In this document: in pieces, positions 34,344 to 42,891 of the stretch | Numbering within the stretch: the first letter of the stretch is position 1 | Layout: every line of letters begins with the position of its first letter | NCBI GenBank assembly: GCA_015063485.1 | Contig: SVUA01000010.1 | Coordinates: 1 to 52,042 of the forward strand | Length of the DNA: 52,042 bases | Source: Oscillospiraceae bacterium | Lineage (GTDB): Bacteria > Bacillota > Clostridia > Oscillospirales > CAG-272 | Reading direction: 5' to 3' | Made by a program: the position numbers and the translations under genes | Notes under the pieces: model-generated | Told to the model about the DNA's origin: nothing | The model's database searches: none | Seen by the model: the letters and a program-made list of their open reading frames with translations, nothing else

Positions 34344-35111
34344 TCAATCAAATGCAAGTCCGAAATATTTAGGCAGGGCAATATCTTTTTCGCAAAGAGA
34401 AAAACACATGGAAAACTCTTTTTCCTCTCCTTGTGTGCGCACGATAGCCTTTTCATATCCAAGCGTTCCGATAATACTCGGCGCAATTGACTTATCTCCG
34501 AGAAGCTCGACTACACGTAAAGTCTCGGTATCATTTCCCTTTTGAAGCGCAAATATAGCACCGTCACATTTATAAAGGTCGGCTAAAATATTCAAAAACG
34601 CAAGATTTTCTGCTTCCTGAATGACACTGCCGTCAGGAAGCATCTGTTTTCTTAACGCCCCATACTCCTTTGAGCCTATACGCTCAAGCTCTATCTTATC
34701 ATAAGACGCGCAGACAAGCGTTTCCGACACCGAAGTACACGTAACGTATCCGAGTCTTTCATAAAATGAAAACAGAGGATTCGTAGCGGGAACGAGAATC
34801 GACATGGCGTATCCTTGACTTTCAAGATAAGCGTGCGTATCCCTCATAAGCTCGGAGCATATTCCCTTTCCTCTTTGTGAAACGGACGTCGAGATAGCGT
34901 ACAGATACGCCACGCGTTTGCCGTCATACTCACAATCAAACCAATAAAGAGAGGCAACTGTTTTGCCGTCAATGCTCACGCAACGACAACGGTCTTTTGA
35001 AAACGCCATGCCAAAAAAGAGATCTAAAAATTCATCGGTATCTCCGAAATTTTCTTTCCAAAGTTCTCGCAATTCCGATATCTGCTCGTTATTTGGCGTA
35101 TCAATAATCAT
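34344..35111 (-). CDS. GNAT-family N-acetyltransferase
   Basis: This 255-residue protein has an N-terminal GNAT domain with the acetyl-CoA loop ISTSVSQRGKGICSELM near residue 73 and the FYERLGYV strand near 115. A C-terminal extension of about 120 residues is not typical of small GNATs and resembles two-domain Eis-like acetyltransferases. Its substrate is unknown. It overlaps the upstream DUF2156 gene by 11 bp, so the two are translationally linked. Confidence 0.8.
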   Translation of the reverse strand: MIIDTPNNEQISELRELWKENFGDTDEFLDLFFGMAFSKDRCRCVSIDGKTVASLYWFDCEYDGKRVAYLYAISTSVSQRGKGICSELMRDTHAYLESQGYAMSILVPATNPLFSFYERLGYVTCTSVSETLVCASYDKIELERIGSKEYGALRKQMLPDGSVIQEAENLAFLNILADLYKCDGAIFALQKGNDTETLRVVELLGDKSIAPSIIGTLGYEKAIVRTQGEEKEFSMCFSLCEKDIALPKYFGLAFD

Positions 35112-36030
35112 AGCCGTCCTCCAAAAGACACGCCCAGCATTTTTCTGTCATGTGGTGAGGATAATAACTTCTTTTTGCCTTGCGCAACCCCTCAAGCCCC
35201 ATGTCTTCCTCTCGGTCGAGATATTTGATATTCGGATATTTTTTTCTTATATATTTAGCAAACTCGTTGTTTATAGCCGCATACGCGCCGTTCACACCCG
35301 CACGCGCCTTTTCAAAATTTACGTCAAAGGTATCCGATGAAAGCTTACCGCCAAGCGTTACAGCCAGAACCGTCTCTCCATCAAGCAAAACAAGTCCGTC
35401 CATGTGGAGAGCCTTGTAGTCTCGGAACGCCCTCTCTATTGCCGCCTTTTCCATATAGTAGTCACCGTTAGGGTCTGCCGCAAGCTTGTCCTCGTACCAT
35501 TCACTGACCATTTTTTTAACTTTTTCTATATTTGTGTCACATAGCGGCTCGACGAAATAGTTAGGGTAGCTCTCGTAAAAGCGATTTAAATGATTTCTCT
35601 TTGCGTGATATTTCTTGCCTACAAGCTCGGCAAGATCGTCTATCGAATAAACGTAATCGAACGCGCCCTCATCACAATGAAAACGAAATCTTTCGGGATA
35701 AAGCTCCTCTATTGTACGTCTGCCCTCCGCGTTAACTCCCGTGATGCGACACGGTATCCCTCTCGCCTTTGAGTCCTCGATTATAGCGTCAAGGACCGCC
35801 TTTTTGTCACCGCTTCCAAGCGGATAAGGATAAACGCTCCGTCTGTTAAACTGCGAGAATATCACGATATGTCCGTGTACCTCCGCAAAGCTCTGTCTTC
35901 CCCATAAATAAAGATTCGCAAATGAGAACTCACAGCCGCGCCCCGTCTCTTTCTCAAGATAACTGTCGTAAAGCGGCTTGTCCGAAAGCTCTATTCTCTT
36001 GAAATCTATCATTGTTTTCGTCTGTGTCAT
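35101..36030 (-). CDS. DUF2156 (phosphatidylglycerol lysyltransferase-like) protein
   Basis: This 309-residue protein resembles the soluble DUF2156 domain, the GNAT-like catalytic part of lysyl-phosphatidylglycerol synthases, without the membrane part. Matching segments are GCEFSFANLYLWG, AKRNHLNRF, the central GLVLLDGETVLAVTLG and YPNIKYLDREEDMGLEGLRKAK. Its donor and acceptor are unknown. AAGGAG lies 13 bp upstream of the ATG. The GNAT gene downstream overlaps it. Confidence 0.8.
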   Translation of the reverse strand: MTQTKTMIDFKRIELSDKPLYDSYLEKETGRGCEFSFANLYLWGRQSFAEVHGHIVIFSQFNRRSVYPYPLGSGDKKAVLDAIIEDSKARGIPCRITGVNAEGRRTIEELYPERFRFHCDEGAFDYVYSIDDLAELVGKKYHAKRNHLNRFYESYPNYFVEPLCDTNIEKVKKMVSEWYEDKLAADPNGDYYMEKAAIERAFRDYKALHMDGLVLLDGETVLAVTLGGKLSSDTFDVNFEKARAGVNGAYAAINNEFAKYIRKKYPNIKYLDREEDMGLEGLRKAKRSYYPHHMTEKCWACLLEDGYDY

Positions 36031-36064
36031 ATAATTAAGAAAGCTCCTTTTTTCTATTTATTTA

Positions 36065-36093
36065 AGAATACACCATATCCTTTATTTTGTCAA
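36065..36093 (-). promoter_or_regulatory. promoter of the DUF2156-GNAT operon
   Basis: On the minus strand TTGACA (36093-36088) and TATTCT (36070-36065) are separated by 17 bp. Confidence 0.65.
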
Positions 36094-36192
36094 CACAAAA
36101 ACGATTTTTATGCGCCAATAAAATTTCTGAATAACTTTTCTCATATCTGCCACAATATTGGTATGAAGAAATATCCTCAAAAGGAGAAACTT

Positions 36193-37821
36193 ATGTCAGA
36201 AGCTGTTAAAAACAAAAAAACAAAAAAAGAACGCAAGGGTGATTCCTTTGGCGTACTTCAGCGCGTTGGACGCGCATTTATGCTTCCTATCGCGCTCCTA
36301 CCCATAGCGGGACTTTTGCTTGGAGTGGGCGCGTCGCTTACTAATGCGTCAATGCTTGAAGCCTACGGTCTTACGGGTATAATGGGCGAGGGTACTCTGC
36401 TTTATTCCATCTTTACCGTTCTATCCTCTGTCGGAAGCGTTATCTTCGACAACCTTCCTCTTCTCTTTGCCTTGGGCGTAGCGCTCGGTATGGCGCAAGC
36501 GGAAAAGGGTACGGCAACGCTGTCCGCCGCTATCGCGTTCTTCGTTATGCACAAAACGATAAGCGCGCTTCTCTCCATAAGCGGAAAGTTTGAAGAAGGC
36601 GTTATGCAGGAAGGAACTATTGCGAACGTCGTAGGCATCGAATCCTTGCAGATGGGCGTTTTCGGCGGTATCATCGTCGGTCTTGGCGTTGCGTTTTTGC
36701 ATAACAGGACTTACAAGATAAAGCTTCCAAACGTCATTTCATTCTTTGGCGGTACGCGCTTTGTTCCAATCATTTCAACGACTGTATATATTCTCGTCGG
36801 TGTTCTCATGTTCTTTATCTGGCCCTTGGTGCAGAACGGTATCTATGCGCTCGGCGACCTCGTACTGAAATCGGGCTACGCGGGAACGCTTATATACGGT
36901 TTTATCGAGCGAATACTCATTCCTTTTGGACTTCATCACGTATTCTATCTTCCGTTTTGGCAAACGGGAGTCGGCGGCTCTGCTATAATCGAGGGAGTTC
37001 GCATATTCGGCGCGCAAAACATCTTCTTTGCCGAACTTGCGTCAAGTACAACGACACAGTTCTCGGTATCGGCGACGAGATTCATGAGCGGAAAGTTCCC
37101 ATTTATGATATTCGGTCTACCCGCCGCAGCTCTTGCTATGTATAGCTGCGCCAAGGATACAAAGAAAAAGGTTGCGGGAGGTCTTCTTCTCTCGGCGGCG
37201 CTGACCGCTATGCTCACGGGTATTACCGAGCCTATCGAGTTTACCTTCCTTTTCGTTGCGCCCGTGCTTTACGTCATTCACTCGATACTCGCGGGACTTT
37301 CCTATATGCTCATGCACGCCTTGAACGTTGGCGTCGGCATGACTTTTTCGGGCGGACTTATTGACTTCTTCCTCTTCGGTGTGCTTCAGGGCAACGAAAA
37401 AACAAATTGGATAATGATTCCCCTCGTCGGTATAGTCTACTTCATTATTTATTTCTTCCTTTTCAGATTTATGATAAGAAAGCTTGACTACGTTACCCCC
37501 GGACGTGAGGACGACCTTGAGGAAACCAAACTCTATACCCGTGCCGATTATAATGAAAAGAAGGCTTCGGAAGCCGCGGGCGGCGACCAGATCAGCGCGA
37601 TGATACTCGACGGTCTGGGCGGCAAGGACAATGTCGTGAGCGTTGACTGCTGCGCAACACGATTGCGCGTGACCGTAAAGGATATCGAAAAGGTGTCCGA
37701 CGCAACACTCAAAGCAAGCGGCGCGGCGGGCGTTATCAAGAGCGGCAGCGGCGTTCAGGTCATCTACGGTCCTAGAGTCTCGGTAATTAAGAGCGAACTT
37801 GAGGAATATATGGGTATTTAA
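36193..37821 (+). CDS. PTS sugar transporter EIICB (glucose/maltose family)
   Basis: This 542-residue permease imports and phosphorylates a sugar. The EIIC membrane domain (residues ~20-430) has LQRVGRAFMLPIALLPIAG, the GITEPIEF signature and about ten hydrophobic segments. The C-terminal EIIB domain carries the phosphorylated cysteine near residue 487 in CCATRLRV. There is no EIIA domain, so phosphate must come from an EIIA encoded elsewhere. The ATG at 36193 follows AAAAGGAG; an ATG ten codons earlier has no ribosome site. Sequence fits the maltose/glucose EIICB group, but specificity is uncertain. Confidence 0.88.
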   Translation: MSEAVKNKKTKKERKGDSFGVLQRVGRAFMLPIALLPIAGLLLGVGASLTNASMLEAYGLTGIMGEGTLLYSIFTVLSSVGSVIFDNLPLLFALGVALGMAQAEKGTATLSAAIAFFVMHKTISALLSISGKFEEGVMQEGTIANVVGIESLQMGVFGGIIVGLGVAFLHNRTYKIKLPNVISFFGGTRFVPIISTTVYILVGVLMFFIWPLVQNGIYALGDLVLKSGYAGTLIYGFIERILIPFGLHHVFYLPFWQTGVGGSAIIEGVRIFGAQNIFFAELASSTTTQFSVSATRFMSGKFPFMIFGLPAAALAMYSCAKDTKKKVAGGLLLSAALTAMLTGITEPIEFTFLFVAPVLYVIHSILAGLSYMLMHALNVGVGMTFSGGLIDFFLFGVLQGNEKTNWIMIPLVGIVYFIIYFFLFRFMIRKLDYVTPGREDDLEETKLYTRADYNEKKASEAAGGDQISAMILDGLGGKDNVVSVDCCATRLRVTVKDIEKVSDATLKASGAAGVIKSGSGVQVIYGPRVSVIKSELEEYMGI

Positions 37822-37827
37822 GGACGC

Positions 37828-37861
37828 GGTTACTTTCTTTTTCGCGAAAAAGAAAGTAACC
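37828..37861. repeat. 17-bp-arm palindrome after a stop codon
   Basis: GGTTACTTTCTTTTTCG is followed by its perfect complement, 7 bp after the PTS gene and preceded by GGACGCG. Compared with the copy at 9862-9895, the T and C order differs in both arms together, so pairing is kept. Confidence 0.75.
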
Positions 37862-37921
37862 AAAGAAAAAGCATGAGCAGGGTATAGTCTATTTACTGTT
37901 AAGTTAAAACTCGCTTTTTTA

Positions 37922-37956
37922 AAGAAAGGGTCGAGCCCCAAAGAACTTCACTAAAA
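37922..37956 (+). repeat. 35-bp dispersed segment, copy 1
   Basis: This segment starts AAGAAAGGGTCGAGCCCCAA and ends CTTCACTAAAA. An identical copy lies inverted at 42159-42193. It sits between a post-stop palindrome and a REPIN-like element in both places. Confidence 0.7.
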
Positions 37957-37998
37957 AGGTTTTATGTGTCGCCGTTTTGTATTGTTTTAATTGAATGA

Positions 37999-38126
37999 AA
38001 CGGACAGTCGACGCCTGTCACTACAGAGTTAAATGAAAGATGAATCGTTTTTTGTCGCCTTACTGCGAGGGACATACAAACGATTTTCTCAAATCTTGTA
38101 GGGACCGGCGTCCTCGACGGTCCGTT
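37999..38126. repeat. REPIN-like palindromic element 1
   Basis: The right end reads GTAG followed by a GGACCG/CGGTCC hairpin (38098-38123). The left end (38001-38024) is the inverted unit, decayed, with a GGACAG/CTGTC stem. An inner ATCGTTT/AAACGAT pair and a central GTCGCC hairpin complete the symmetric element of about 128 bp. The surrounding gap from 37822 to 38273 holds no gene, only this element, the palindrome, the 35-bp segment and the next promoter. Confidence 0.7.
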
Positions 38127-38168
38127 ATAAAAAAGCAAAAATCAACACTGTAAAATTTCATTTATCAA

Positions 38169-38197
38169 TTGACAAATATCGACATATATGATACAAT
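38169..38197 (+). promoter_or_regulatory. promoter of the AraC-type gene
   Basis: TTGACA (38169-38174) and TACAAT (38192-38197) are separated by 17 bp, with TG before the -10 box. Confidence 0.7.
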
Positions 38198-38273
38198 ATC
38201 CTTGTTAAATAAGGATTTTTTTAATATATCTATGTGTTGAAAAATAAAATACGTATCGGAGGCTTTTAAAGTA

Positions 38274-39059
38274 ATGAAAAAATTTGACATATCCAATCTT
38301 ATCATCACACAGATCTGCGACGCGTACAGTTATACCTTGGAAGAGGAGACCGTAACCAAATCCGTCTGTGAGCATTGTGTCCTCATTATAAAACGCCGAG
38401 GCGCTACTAAATACACGGTAGGAAGCAAGAGCTTTACCGCCGATGCGGAACGCGTTCTTTTTCTCCCCGCAAACTGCGAATACGAGATGCAGATAGAGGA
38501 AGAGGGCGAGTGCACGGTAATTGAATTTGACGTTATAGACGCGGAAGCTCTTTATCCTTGCGAATTTTACTCGGACAGCGAGGGAGATATTGCCGCTTCT
38601 GCTAAAAATCTGTTGCTTTATTGGAAGCTTCAAGGTCCTGCGTACCGCTCAAAATGTCTCTCCGAGCTTTACGACCTCATAACCCAGCTTTCAAACATCA
38701 TGTCAAGCGCGGATTCTTTAGTTGGAAAATATCCGCTTATTCACCGCTCTGTAAAATACATAGAAAAGAATTATCACAAAATAGACCTCTACACGCCCGC
38801 ACTTGCCAAAATGTCGGGCATCGGCGAGACCTATTACCGCAGTATATTCCTTGCGGTATTCCATATGCCCCCCGCACGCTACATACAAAAATTCAGAATA
38901 GATAAGGCAAAGGAGCTTCTCGTTTCCTCGGGCGGTTCTATTGAGGATATCGCTGTTTCTACGGGCTTTGCAAACGCATCTTATTTTTGCAAGGTATTCA
39001 AATCGGTAGTTGGTATAACTCCCACCGAATTCGCGCAAAAGAGCCGCCGCTTCGGTTAA
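38274..39059 (+). CDS. AraC-family transcriptional regulator
   Basis: This 261-residue protein has an N-terminal cupin-like sensing domain (GSKSFTADAERVLFLPANCE) and a C-terminal double helix-turn-helix. DLYTPALAKMSGIGETYYRS is followed by SIEDIAVSTGFANASYFCKV and ending FKSVVGITPTEF, the AraC signature. It probably controls sugar genes; the adjacent PTS permease and HAD phosphatase are candidates. GGAGG lies upstream of the ATG with about 11 bp spacing. Confidence 0.9.
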   Translation: MKKFDISNLIITQICDAYSYTLEEETVTKSVCEHCVLIIKRRGATKYTVGSKSFTADAERVLFLPANCEYEMQIEEEGECTVIEFDVIDAEALYPCEFYSDSEGDIAASAKNLLLYWKLQGPAYRSKCLSELYDLITQLSNIMSSADSLVGKYPLIHRSVKYIEKNYHKIDLYTPALAKMSGIGETYYRSIFLAVFHMPPARYIQKFRIDKAKELLVSSGGSIEDIAVSTGFANASYFCKVFKSVVGITPTEFAQKSRRFG

Positions 39060-39074
39060 CATGAAAGGACAAAA

Positions 39075-39842
39075 ATGAAAGATTTCTCGGATATTCTCAT
39101 ATGTTCGGATTTTGACGGAACGCTTTATCACGGCAAGCGACTATGTGTCTCCGATACAGATGCAGAGGCGATCCGCTATTTTCAAGAACACGGCGGAGCG
39201 TTCACACTTTGCACAGGACGTTTCCCATCTGTTTTGAGAGACAAAAATATTACCAACGTAACCCTAAACGCGCCTATGATATGCATGAACGGTGCGCTTA
39301 TATACGATTTGAAAAGCGAAAAAAAGCTCTTTGAAGAAATTATGAGTGTCGATGTTACCGAAGTTATCCTTAAAATATGCGAAAAGAACGAGCATATAGA
39401 AAAAATATTTTTACCTATACACAACAACATCTCAGAAACAAATTATTGCTCCCCATATGAAACAGATCAAATAAAAGACTTTATAGAACAAGGCGTATAT
39501 AAGATAGTATTTCACATAGTTCCCGAGCATTGTGACGAAGCGCTTGAACGTATAATTGCGCTGACACCCGAAAAATTTGCGCTCTCACGCAGTTGGAAAA
39601 CGGGGTTTGAGATCCAACAGGCTGCCGCATCTAAAGGTCTATCTGCCCGTAAGGTCGCAAATATGTTAGGAAGAAAAAAACTTATTTGCGTAGGAGACTA
39701 CGAAAACGATGTCTCTATGATAAAAGAAGCCGATATCGGCTACGCCGTCGCAAATGCCTGCGAGCCTCTGAAAAAAATAGCCGACCGCATTACAGAAGCA
39801 AAGGTCGGCGGCGCTATCGCGGAGATAATATACTCGCTTTGA
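39075..39842 (+). CDS. Cof-type HAD phosphatase
   Basis: This 255-residue protein is a HAD hydrolase of the Cof type, which dephosphorylates sugar phosphates or related compounds. Motif I is SDFDGTL with Asp12 and Asp14, motif II is TLCTGR, and motif IV is ICVGDYENDVSMI. The cap domain lies between motifs II and III. It starts 15 bp after the AraC stop, so the two are probably co-transcribed. Confidence 0.88.
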   Translation: MKDFSDILICSDFDGTLYHGKRLCVSDTDAEAIRYFQEHGGAFTLCTGRFPSVLRDKNITNVTLNAPMICMNGALIYDLKSEKKLFEEIMSVDVTEVILKICEKNEHIEKIFLPIHNNISETNYCSPYETDQIKDFIEQGVYKIVFHIVPEHCDEALERIIALTPEKFALSRSWKTGFEIQQAAASKGLSARKVANMLGRKKLICVGDYENDVSMIKEADIGYAVANACEPLKKIADRITEAKVGGAIAEIIYSL

Positions 39843-39933
39843 TAGAACTCTCTTTTTCCTAAATAATTCAAACAAATTGCAGTTTGTCGGGGAGATCGTT
39901 ATATCGATTGATTGGTTAAAATCGTTTGTATTA

Positions 39934-40056
39934 GGACCGTCGAGGACGCCGGTCCCTACAAAATAAATTATGATCGTTAGAGTTTCCCATCGCCTCACGG
40001 CGAGGTATATGTGTACAATTTTTACACACTGTAGGGACCGGCGTCCTCGACGGTCC
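39934..40056. repeat. REPIN-like palindromic element 2
   Basis: Perfect 26-bp terminal inverted repeats (39934-39959 and 40031-40056) each consist of GTAG plus a GGACCG/CGGTCC hairpin, GTAG facing inward. TCGCC/GGCGA forms a small hairpin exactly at the centre (39990-40003). It fills most of the 312-bp gap between the HAD gene and ymdB; nothing else was seen there. Confidence 0.8.
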
Positions 40057-40154
40057 ATTGCCGTTCGGTTAAATTTATGCGAACATAACACACCGACAAA
40101 TCAAAATTTAACAACAAAAAAAACAACTAACAACCTGATAGAAAGAAAATACCC

Positions 40155-40928
40155 ATGATAAAAATTCTTACCCTTGGCGACGTCGTCGGCACTTCTGCCG
40201 TCGAATACTTAAAAAACAATCTTTGGAGCTTTCGTAGCTCCGTAGGCGCTGACTTCGTCGTTGCAAACGGAGAAAACGCCGCAGACATACACGGCATATC
40301 GGCAGTCAATGCTCAAGACCTGTTTGACTCGGGCGTTGACCTCATCACACTTGGAAACCACACTTACGGCAGACGAGATATCTGTACCCTGCTATCCGAT
40401 TCGCAAAACATTATAAGACCCGCAAACTATCCTCCGCTTGCCCCCGGTAGCGGTTATACTATCCTTAACATCTGCGGTTGGCGCATACTCGGAATAAATA
40501 TTCTCGGAACGGCGCTCATGGATTCCATGGCGTGTCCTTTTGCAACGGTAGACAGAATACTTGAACGCGAAAGAGGAAGCTACGATATTGCTCTACTTGA
40601 TATCCACGCCGAAGCAACGAGTGAAAAAAATGCGCTCGGCAGATATTTTGACGGCCGCATACACGTTATTTTCGGTACGCATACACACGTCCCCACCGCC
40701 GACGAGCAGATTTTGCCAAAAGGAAGCGGATACATAACAGATATCGGTATGACAGGACCTGTCAATAGCGTTATAGGAACGGATATTGATGCTGTAATCG
40801 AAAAAATGCGGACAAAAATGCCCGTAAGATTCACCGTCGCGGGCGGAGACGTCCGAGCTCAAGGCGCACTATTTACTCTTGACACCGACAGTATGAAAGT
40901 CATACACGTCGAGCGGGTAACTTTTTGA
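40155..40928 (+). CDS. ymdB: YmdB-family metallophosphodiesterase
   Basis: This 257-residue enzyme belongs to the YmdB/TIGR00282 family, which in Bacillus hydrolyses 2',3'-cyclic nucleotides and affects motility versus biofilm choice. Metal-site motifs are ILTLGDVVG, VANGENAA, TLGNHTYGR, LDIHAEATSEK and FGTHTHVPTADE. No strong ribosome site is seen; GAAAGAAAA is the best match. mrnC follows 22 bp downstream. Confidence 0.92.
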   Translation: MIKILTLGDVVGTSAVEYLKNNLWSFRSSVGADFVVANGENAADIHGISAVNAQDLFDSGVDLITLGNHTYGRRDICTLLSDSQNIIRPANYPPLAPGSGYTILNICGWRILGINILGTALMDSMACPFATVDRILERERGSYDIALLDIHAEATSEKNALGRYFDGRIHVIFGTHTHVPTADEQILPKGSGYITDIGMTGPVNSVIGTDIDAVIEKMRTKMPVRFTVAGGDVRAQGALFTLDTDSMKVIHVERVTF

Positions 40929-40949
40929 CAAGAAAGGCTTTGTTTATCT

Positions 40950-41342
40950 ATGGAGCAATTACTTAACACCTACTCTACTCACGCGCTTGCCTATCTTGGC
41001 GACAGTGTGATAGAAATATGCGTTCGCGAATATCTCGTGAAATCGGGTATATCTTCGTCCGCAAAGCTAAACAAAACGGCTCTCGATTTCGTTCGTGCGC
41101 CCATGCAAGCAGAAGCCATGAAAAGACTTTTACCTTATCTTACCGAGGAAGAGGAAGCCGTATTCAAGCGCGGAAGAAATCTCGGACACTCAAGTACCCC
41201 AAAGTCCGCGACTGTTGCCGAGTACAGAGCCGCTACGGGTATGGAAGTACTTTTCGGATATCTGTATCTCGCAAAAAAACAAGAGAGAATAAACGAGCTT
41301 TTCTCGCTCGCTTATCCTCAAATCACAGAAGAAATCAATTAA
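40950..41342 (+). CDS. mrnC: ribonuclease Mini-III
   Basis: This 130-residue protein is a catalytic RNase III domain without a double-stranded RNA-binding domain, the Mini-III form that matures 23S rRNA ends. The conserved AYLGDSVIEICVREYL near residue 14 and STPKSATVAEYRAATGMEVL near residue 80 hold the acidic metal ligands. Length matches the family. It lies between ymdB and a cyclophilin gene on the same strand. Confidence 0.93.
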   Translation: MEQLLNTYSTHALAYLGDSVIEICVREYLVKSGISSSAKLNKTALDFVRAPMQAEAMKRLLPYLTEEEEAVFKRGRNLGHSSTPKSATVAEYRAATGMEVLFGYLYLAKKQERINELFSLAYPQITEEIN

Positions 41343-41369
41343 ATTTTATACATCGAAAGGAATAACAAA

Positions 41370-41876
41370 ATGAACAACCCTATTATTAAGATCAACGTAC
41401 GCGATTTTGGCACTATGACCGCAGAGCTCTATCCCGAAAAAGCTCCTAAAACAGTCGCCAATTTCGTAAAGCTCGCAGAAGAAGGCTTCTTCTCGGGTCT
41501 TATCTTTCACCGTATCATTAAGGGATTTATGATCCAAGGCGGCGGTTACGACGAGAATATGGAGCACAAGGAAGCTGAAGCTATCAAAGGCGAATTTAAG
41601 GCTAACGGCTTTATGCAGAACGACCTTAAGCATACTCGCGGAGTTCTCTCTATGGCTCGTACTCAAGACCCCGATTCCGCTTCCTCGCAGTTCTTCGTTA
41701 TGCATATGGACGCTCCTCACCTCGACGCGCAGTACGCAGGCTTCGGTAAAGTCACCGAGGGTCTTGATGTCCTCGATGCTATCGCTTCCGTTAAAACGGG
41801 CAACTTCGGCTGGTATATGCAGGACGTTCCCAAAACTCCCGTTATTATCGACAGTATTGAGGTTGTTAGTAAGTAA
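41370..41876 (+). CDS. cyclophilin-type peptidyl-prolyl isomerase
   Basis: This 168-residue cytoplasmic cyclophilin speeds proline isomerisation during protein folding. The catalytic arginine is in IFHRIIKGFMIQGG, and the substrate groove is marked by SMARTQDPDSASSQFF and GFGKVTEGLDVLD. No signal peptide is present. CGAAAGGA precedes the ATG. Confidence 0.95.
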   Translation: MNNPIIKINVRDFGTMTAELYPEKAPKTVANFVKLAEEGFFSGLIFHRIIKGFMIQGGGYDENMEHKEAEAIKGEFKANGFMQNDLKHTRGVLSMARTQDPDSASSQFFVMHMDAPHLDAQYAGFGKVTEGLDVLDAIASVKTGNFGWYMQDVPKTPVIIDSIEVVSK

Positions 41877-41887
41877 GAACGAATTAT

Positions 41888-41921
41888 GCTACTTTTTTCT
41901 TTCGCGAAAGAAAAAAGTAGC
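41888..41921. repeat. 17-bp-arm palindrome after a stop codon
   Basis: GCTACTTTTTTCTTTCG is followed by its perfect complement, 11 bp after the cyclophilin gene. It differs from the other two copies at paired positions only (for example GCTAC/GTAGC instead of GGTTAC/GTAACC). Confidence 0.75.
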
Positions 41922-41990
41922 AAAAAAAGAAAGCAAAACAGAGGTTATATAAATATAACCGTTTGTAAAATTTATATTTGTTTGTTTTTA

Positions 41991-42114
41991 GGACAGTCGA
42001 GGACGCCTGTCCCTACAAGATGTGAAAAAATCGTTTGCATATTTCTCGCCGCAAGGCGATAGAAAAACTTTCGATTTTATATAGCTTCGTAGGGACAGGC
42101 GTCCTCGACTGTCC
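41991..42114. repeat. REPIN-like palindromic element 3
   Basis: Perfect 26-bp terminal inverted repeats (41991-42016 and 42089-42114) consist of GTAG plus a GGACAG/CTGTCC hairpin. Relative to element 2 both stem strands changed together (CG to AG and CG to CT), keeping the pairing. A central TCGCC/GGCGA hairpin is present. With the palindrome and the 35-bp segment it fills the 352-bp gap between the cyclophilin gene and hisIE. Confidence 0.8.
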
Positions 42115-42158
42115 GTTTCATTCAATCAAAACAAAACAAATGGCTACATATAAAGCTG

Positions 42159-42208
42159 TTTTAGTGAAGTTCTTTGGGGCTCGACCCTTTCTTGCGGGGA
42201 AAGGGTCG
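42159..42208 (-). repeat. 35-bp dispersed segment, inverted copy, with hairpin
   Basis: 42159-42193 is the exact reverse complement of 37922-37956. Next to it CGACCCTTT and AAAGGGTCG (42182-42208) form a hairpin about 20 bp beyond the hisIE stop on the minus strand, preceded there by GGGGACGCG. It may end or stabilise the histidine operon mRNA. Confidence 0.65.
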
Positions 42209-42228
42209 AACGCGTCCCCTCGCGTCCC

Positions 42229-42879
42229 TCACTTCGTCATCTTTTCCTGCTTGACCTTGTGGTCGATAACGTGGCGGGAGGCGAGCTCCTTGTGGATATC
42301 CTCCAGAGAGATGCCCATTTGTATCATAAGCACCATAAGGTGATAGGTAAGGTCTGCAATTTCGTAGACCGTTTCGGCTTTATCGTCTGCTTTACCCGCA
42401 ATAATGACCTCTGTAGATTCCTCGCCGACTTTTTTAAGTATCTTATCTATTCCCTTTTCAAAGAGATAGGTGGTATAAGAGCCTTCCTTTTTCTCGGTCT
42501 TTCTGCCTTCGATAAGGCTCATAAGGCTCTGCAAGGAGAACTCATGTCTTTCGTCGCTCTGCCACAGAGGGTTTTCAAAGCAAGACGTAGTTCCAAGATG
42601 GCAAGCAGGTCCGTCAGGCTCAACGACAACGACAAGAGCATCCTTGTCGCAATCGGCTGTGATGCTTACGATATGCTGATAATTTCCGCTCGTCTCACCT
42701 TTAAGCCAAAGCTCCTGACGGGAGCGGCTAAAGAAGCAGGTAAGTCCCTTCTCCATAGATATTTCAAGACTTTCACGGTTCATGTAAGCGAGTGTCAGAA
42801 CACGCTTCGTAATAGAATCGACTACTATTGCGGGAATAAGTCCCTTTTCATCAAATTTAAGTTCATTTATGTTTATCAT
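42229..42879 (-). CDS. hisIE: bifunctional phosphoribosyl-AMP cyclohydrolase / phosphoribosyl-ATP pyrophosphatase
   Basis: This 216-residue protein fuses the HisI cyclohydrolase (residues ~1-105) and HisE pyrophosphatase (~115-216), steps 3 and 2 of histidine synthesis. HisI shows [31 protein letters not shown] and the metal cysteine in [12 protein letters not shown]. HisE shows [27 protein letters not shown] precedes the ATG. It is the last gene of the operon. Confidence 0.95.
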   Translation of the reverse strand: MININELKFDEKGLIPAIVVDSITKRVLTLAYMNRESLEISMEKGLTCFFSRSRQELWLKGETSGNYQHIVSITADCDKDALVVVVEPDGPACHLGTTSCFENPLWQSDERHEFSLQSLMSLIEGRKTEKKEGSYTTYLFEKGIDKILKKVGEESTEVIIAGKADDKAETVYEIADLTYHLMVLMIQMGISLEDIHKELASRHVIDHKVKQEKMTK

Positions 42880-42891
42880 TGTTTTTCTCCT

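Noticed and set aside
36163-36192. Earlier ATG for the PTS permease
   Set aside because: No ribosome site precedes it, and the ribosome site of the later ATG at 36193 lies inside this segment.
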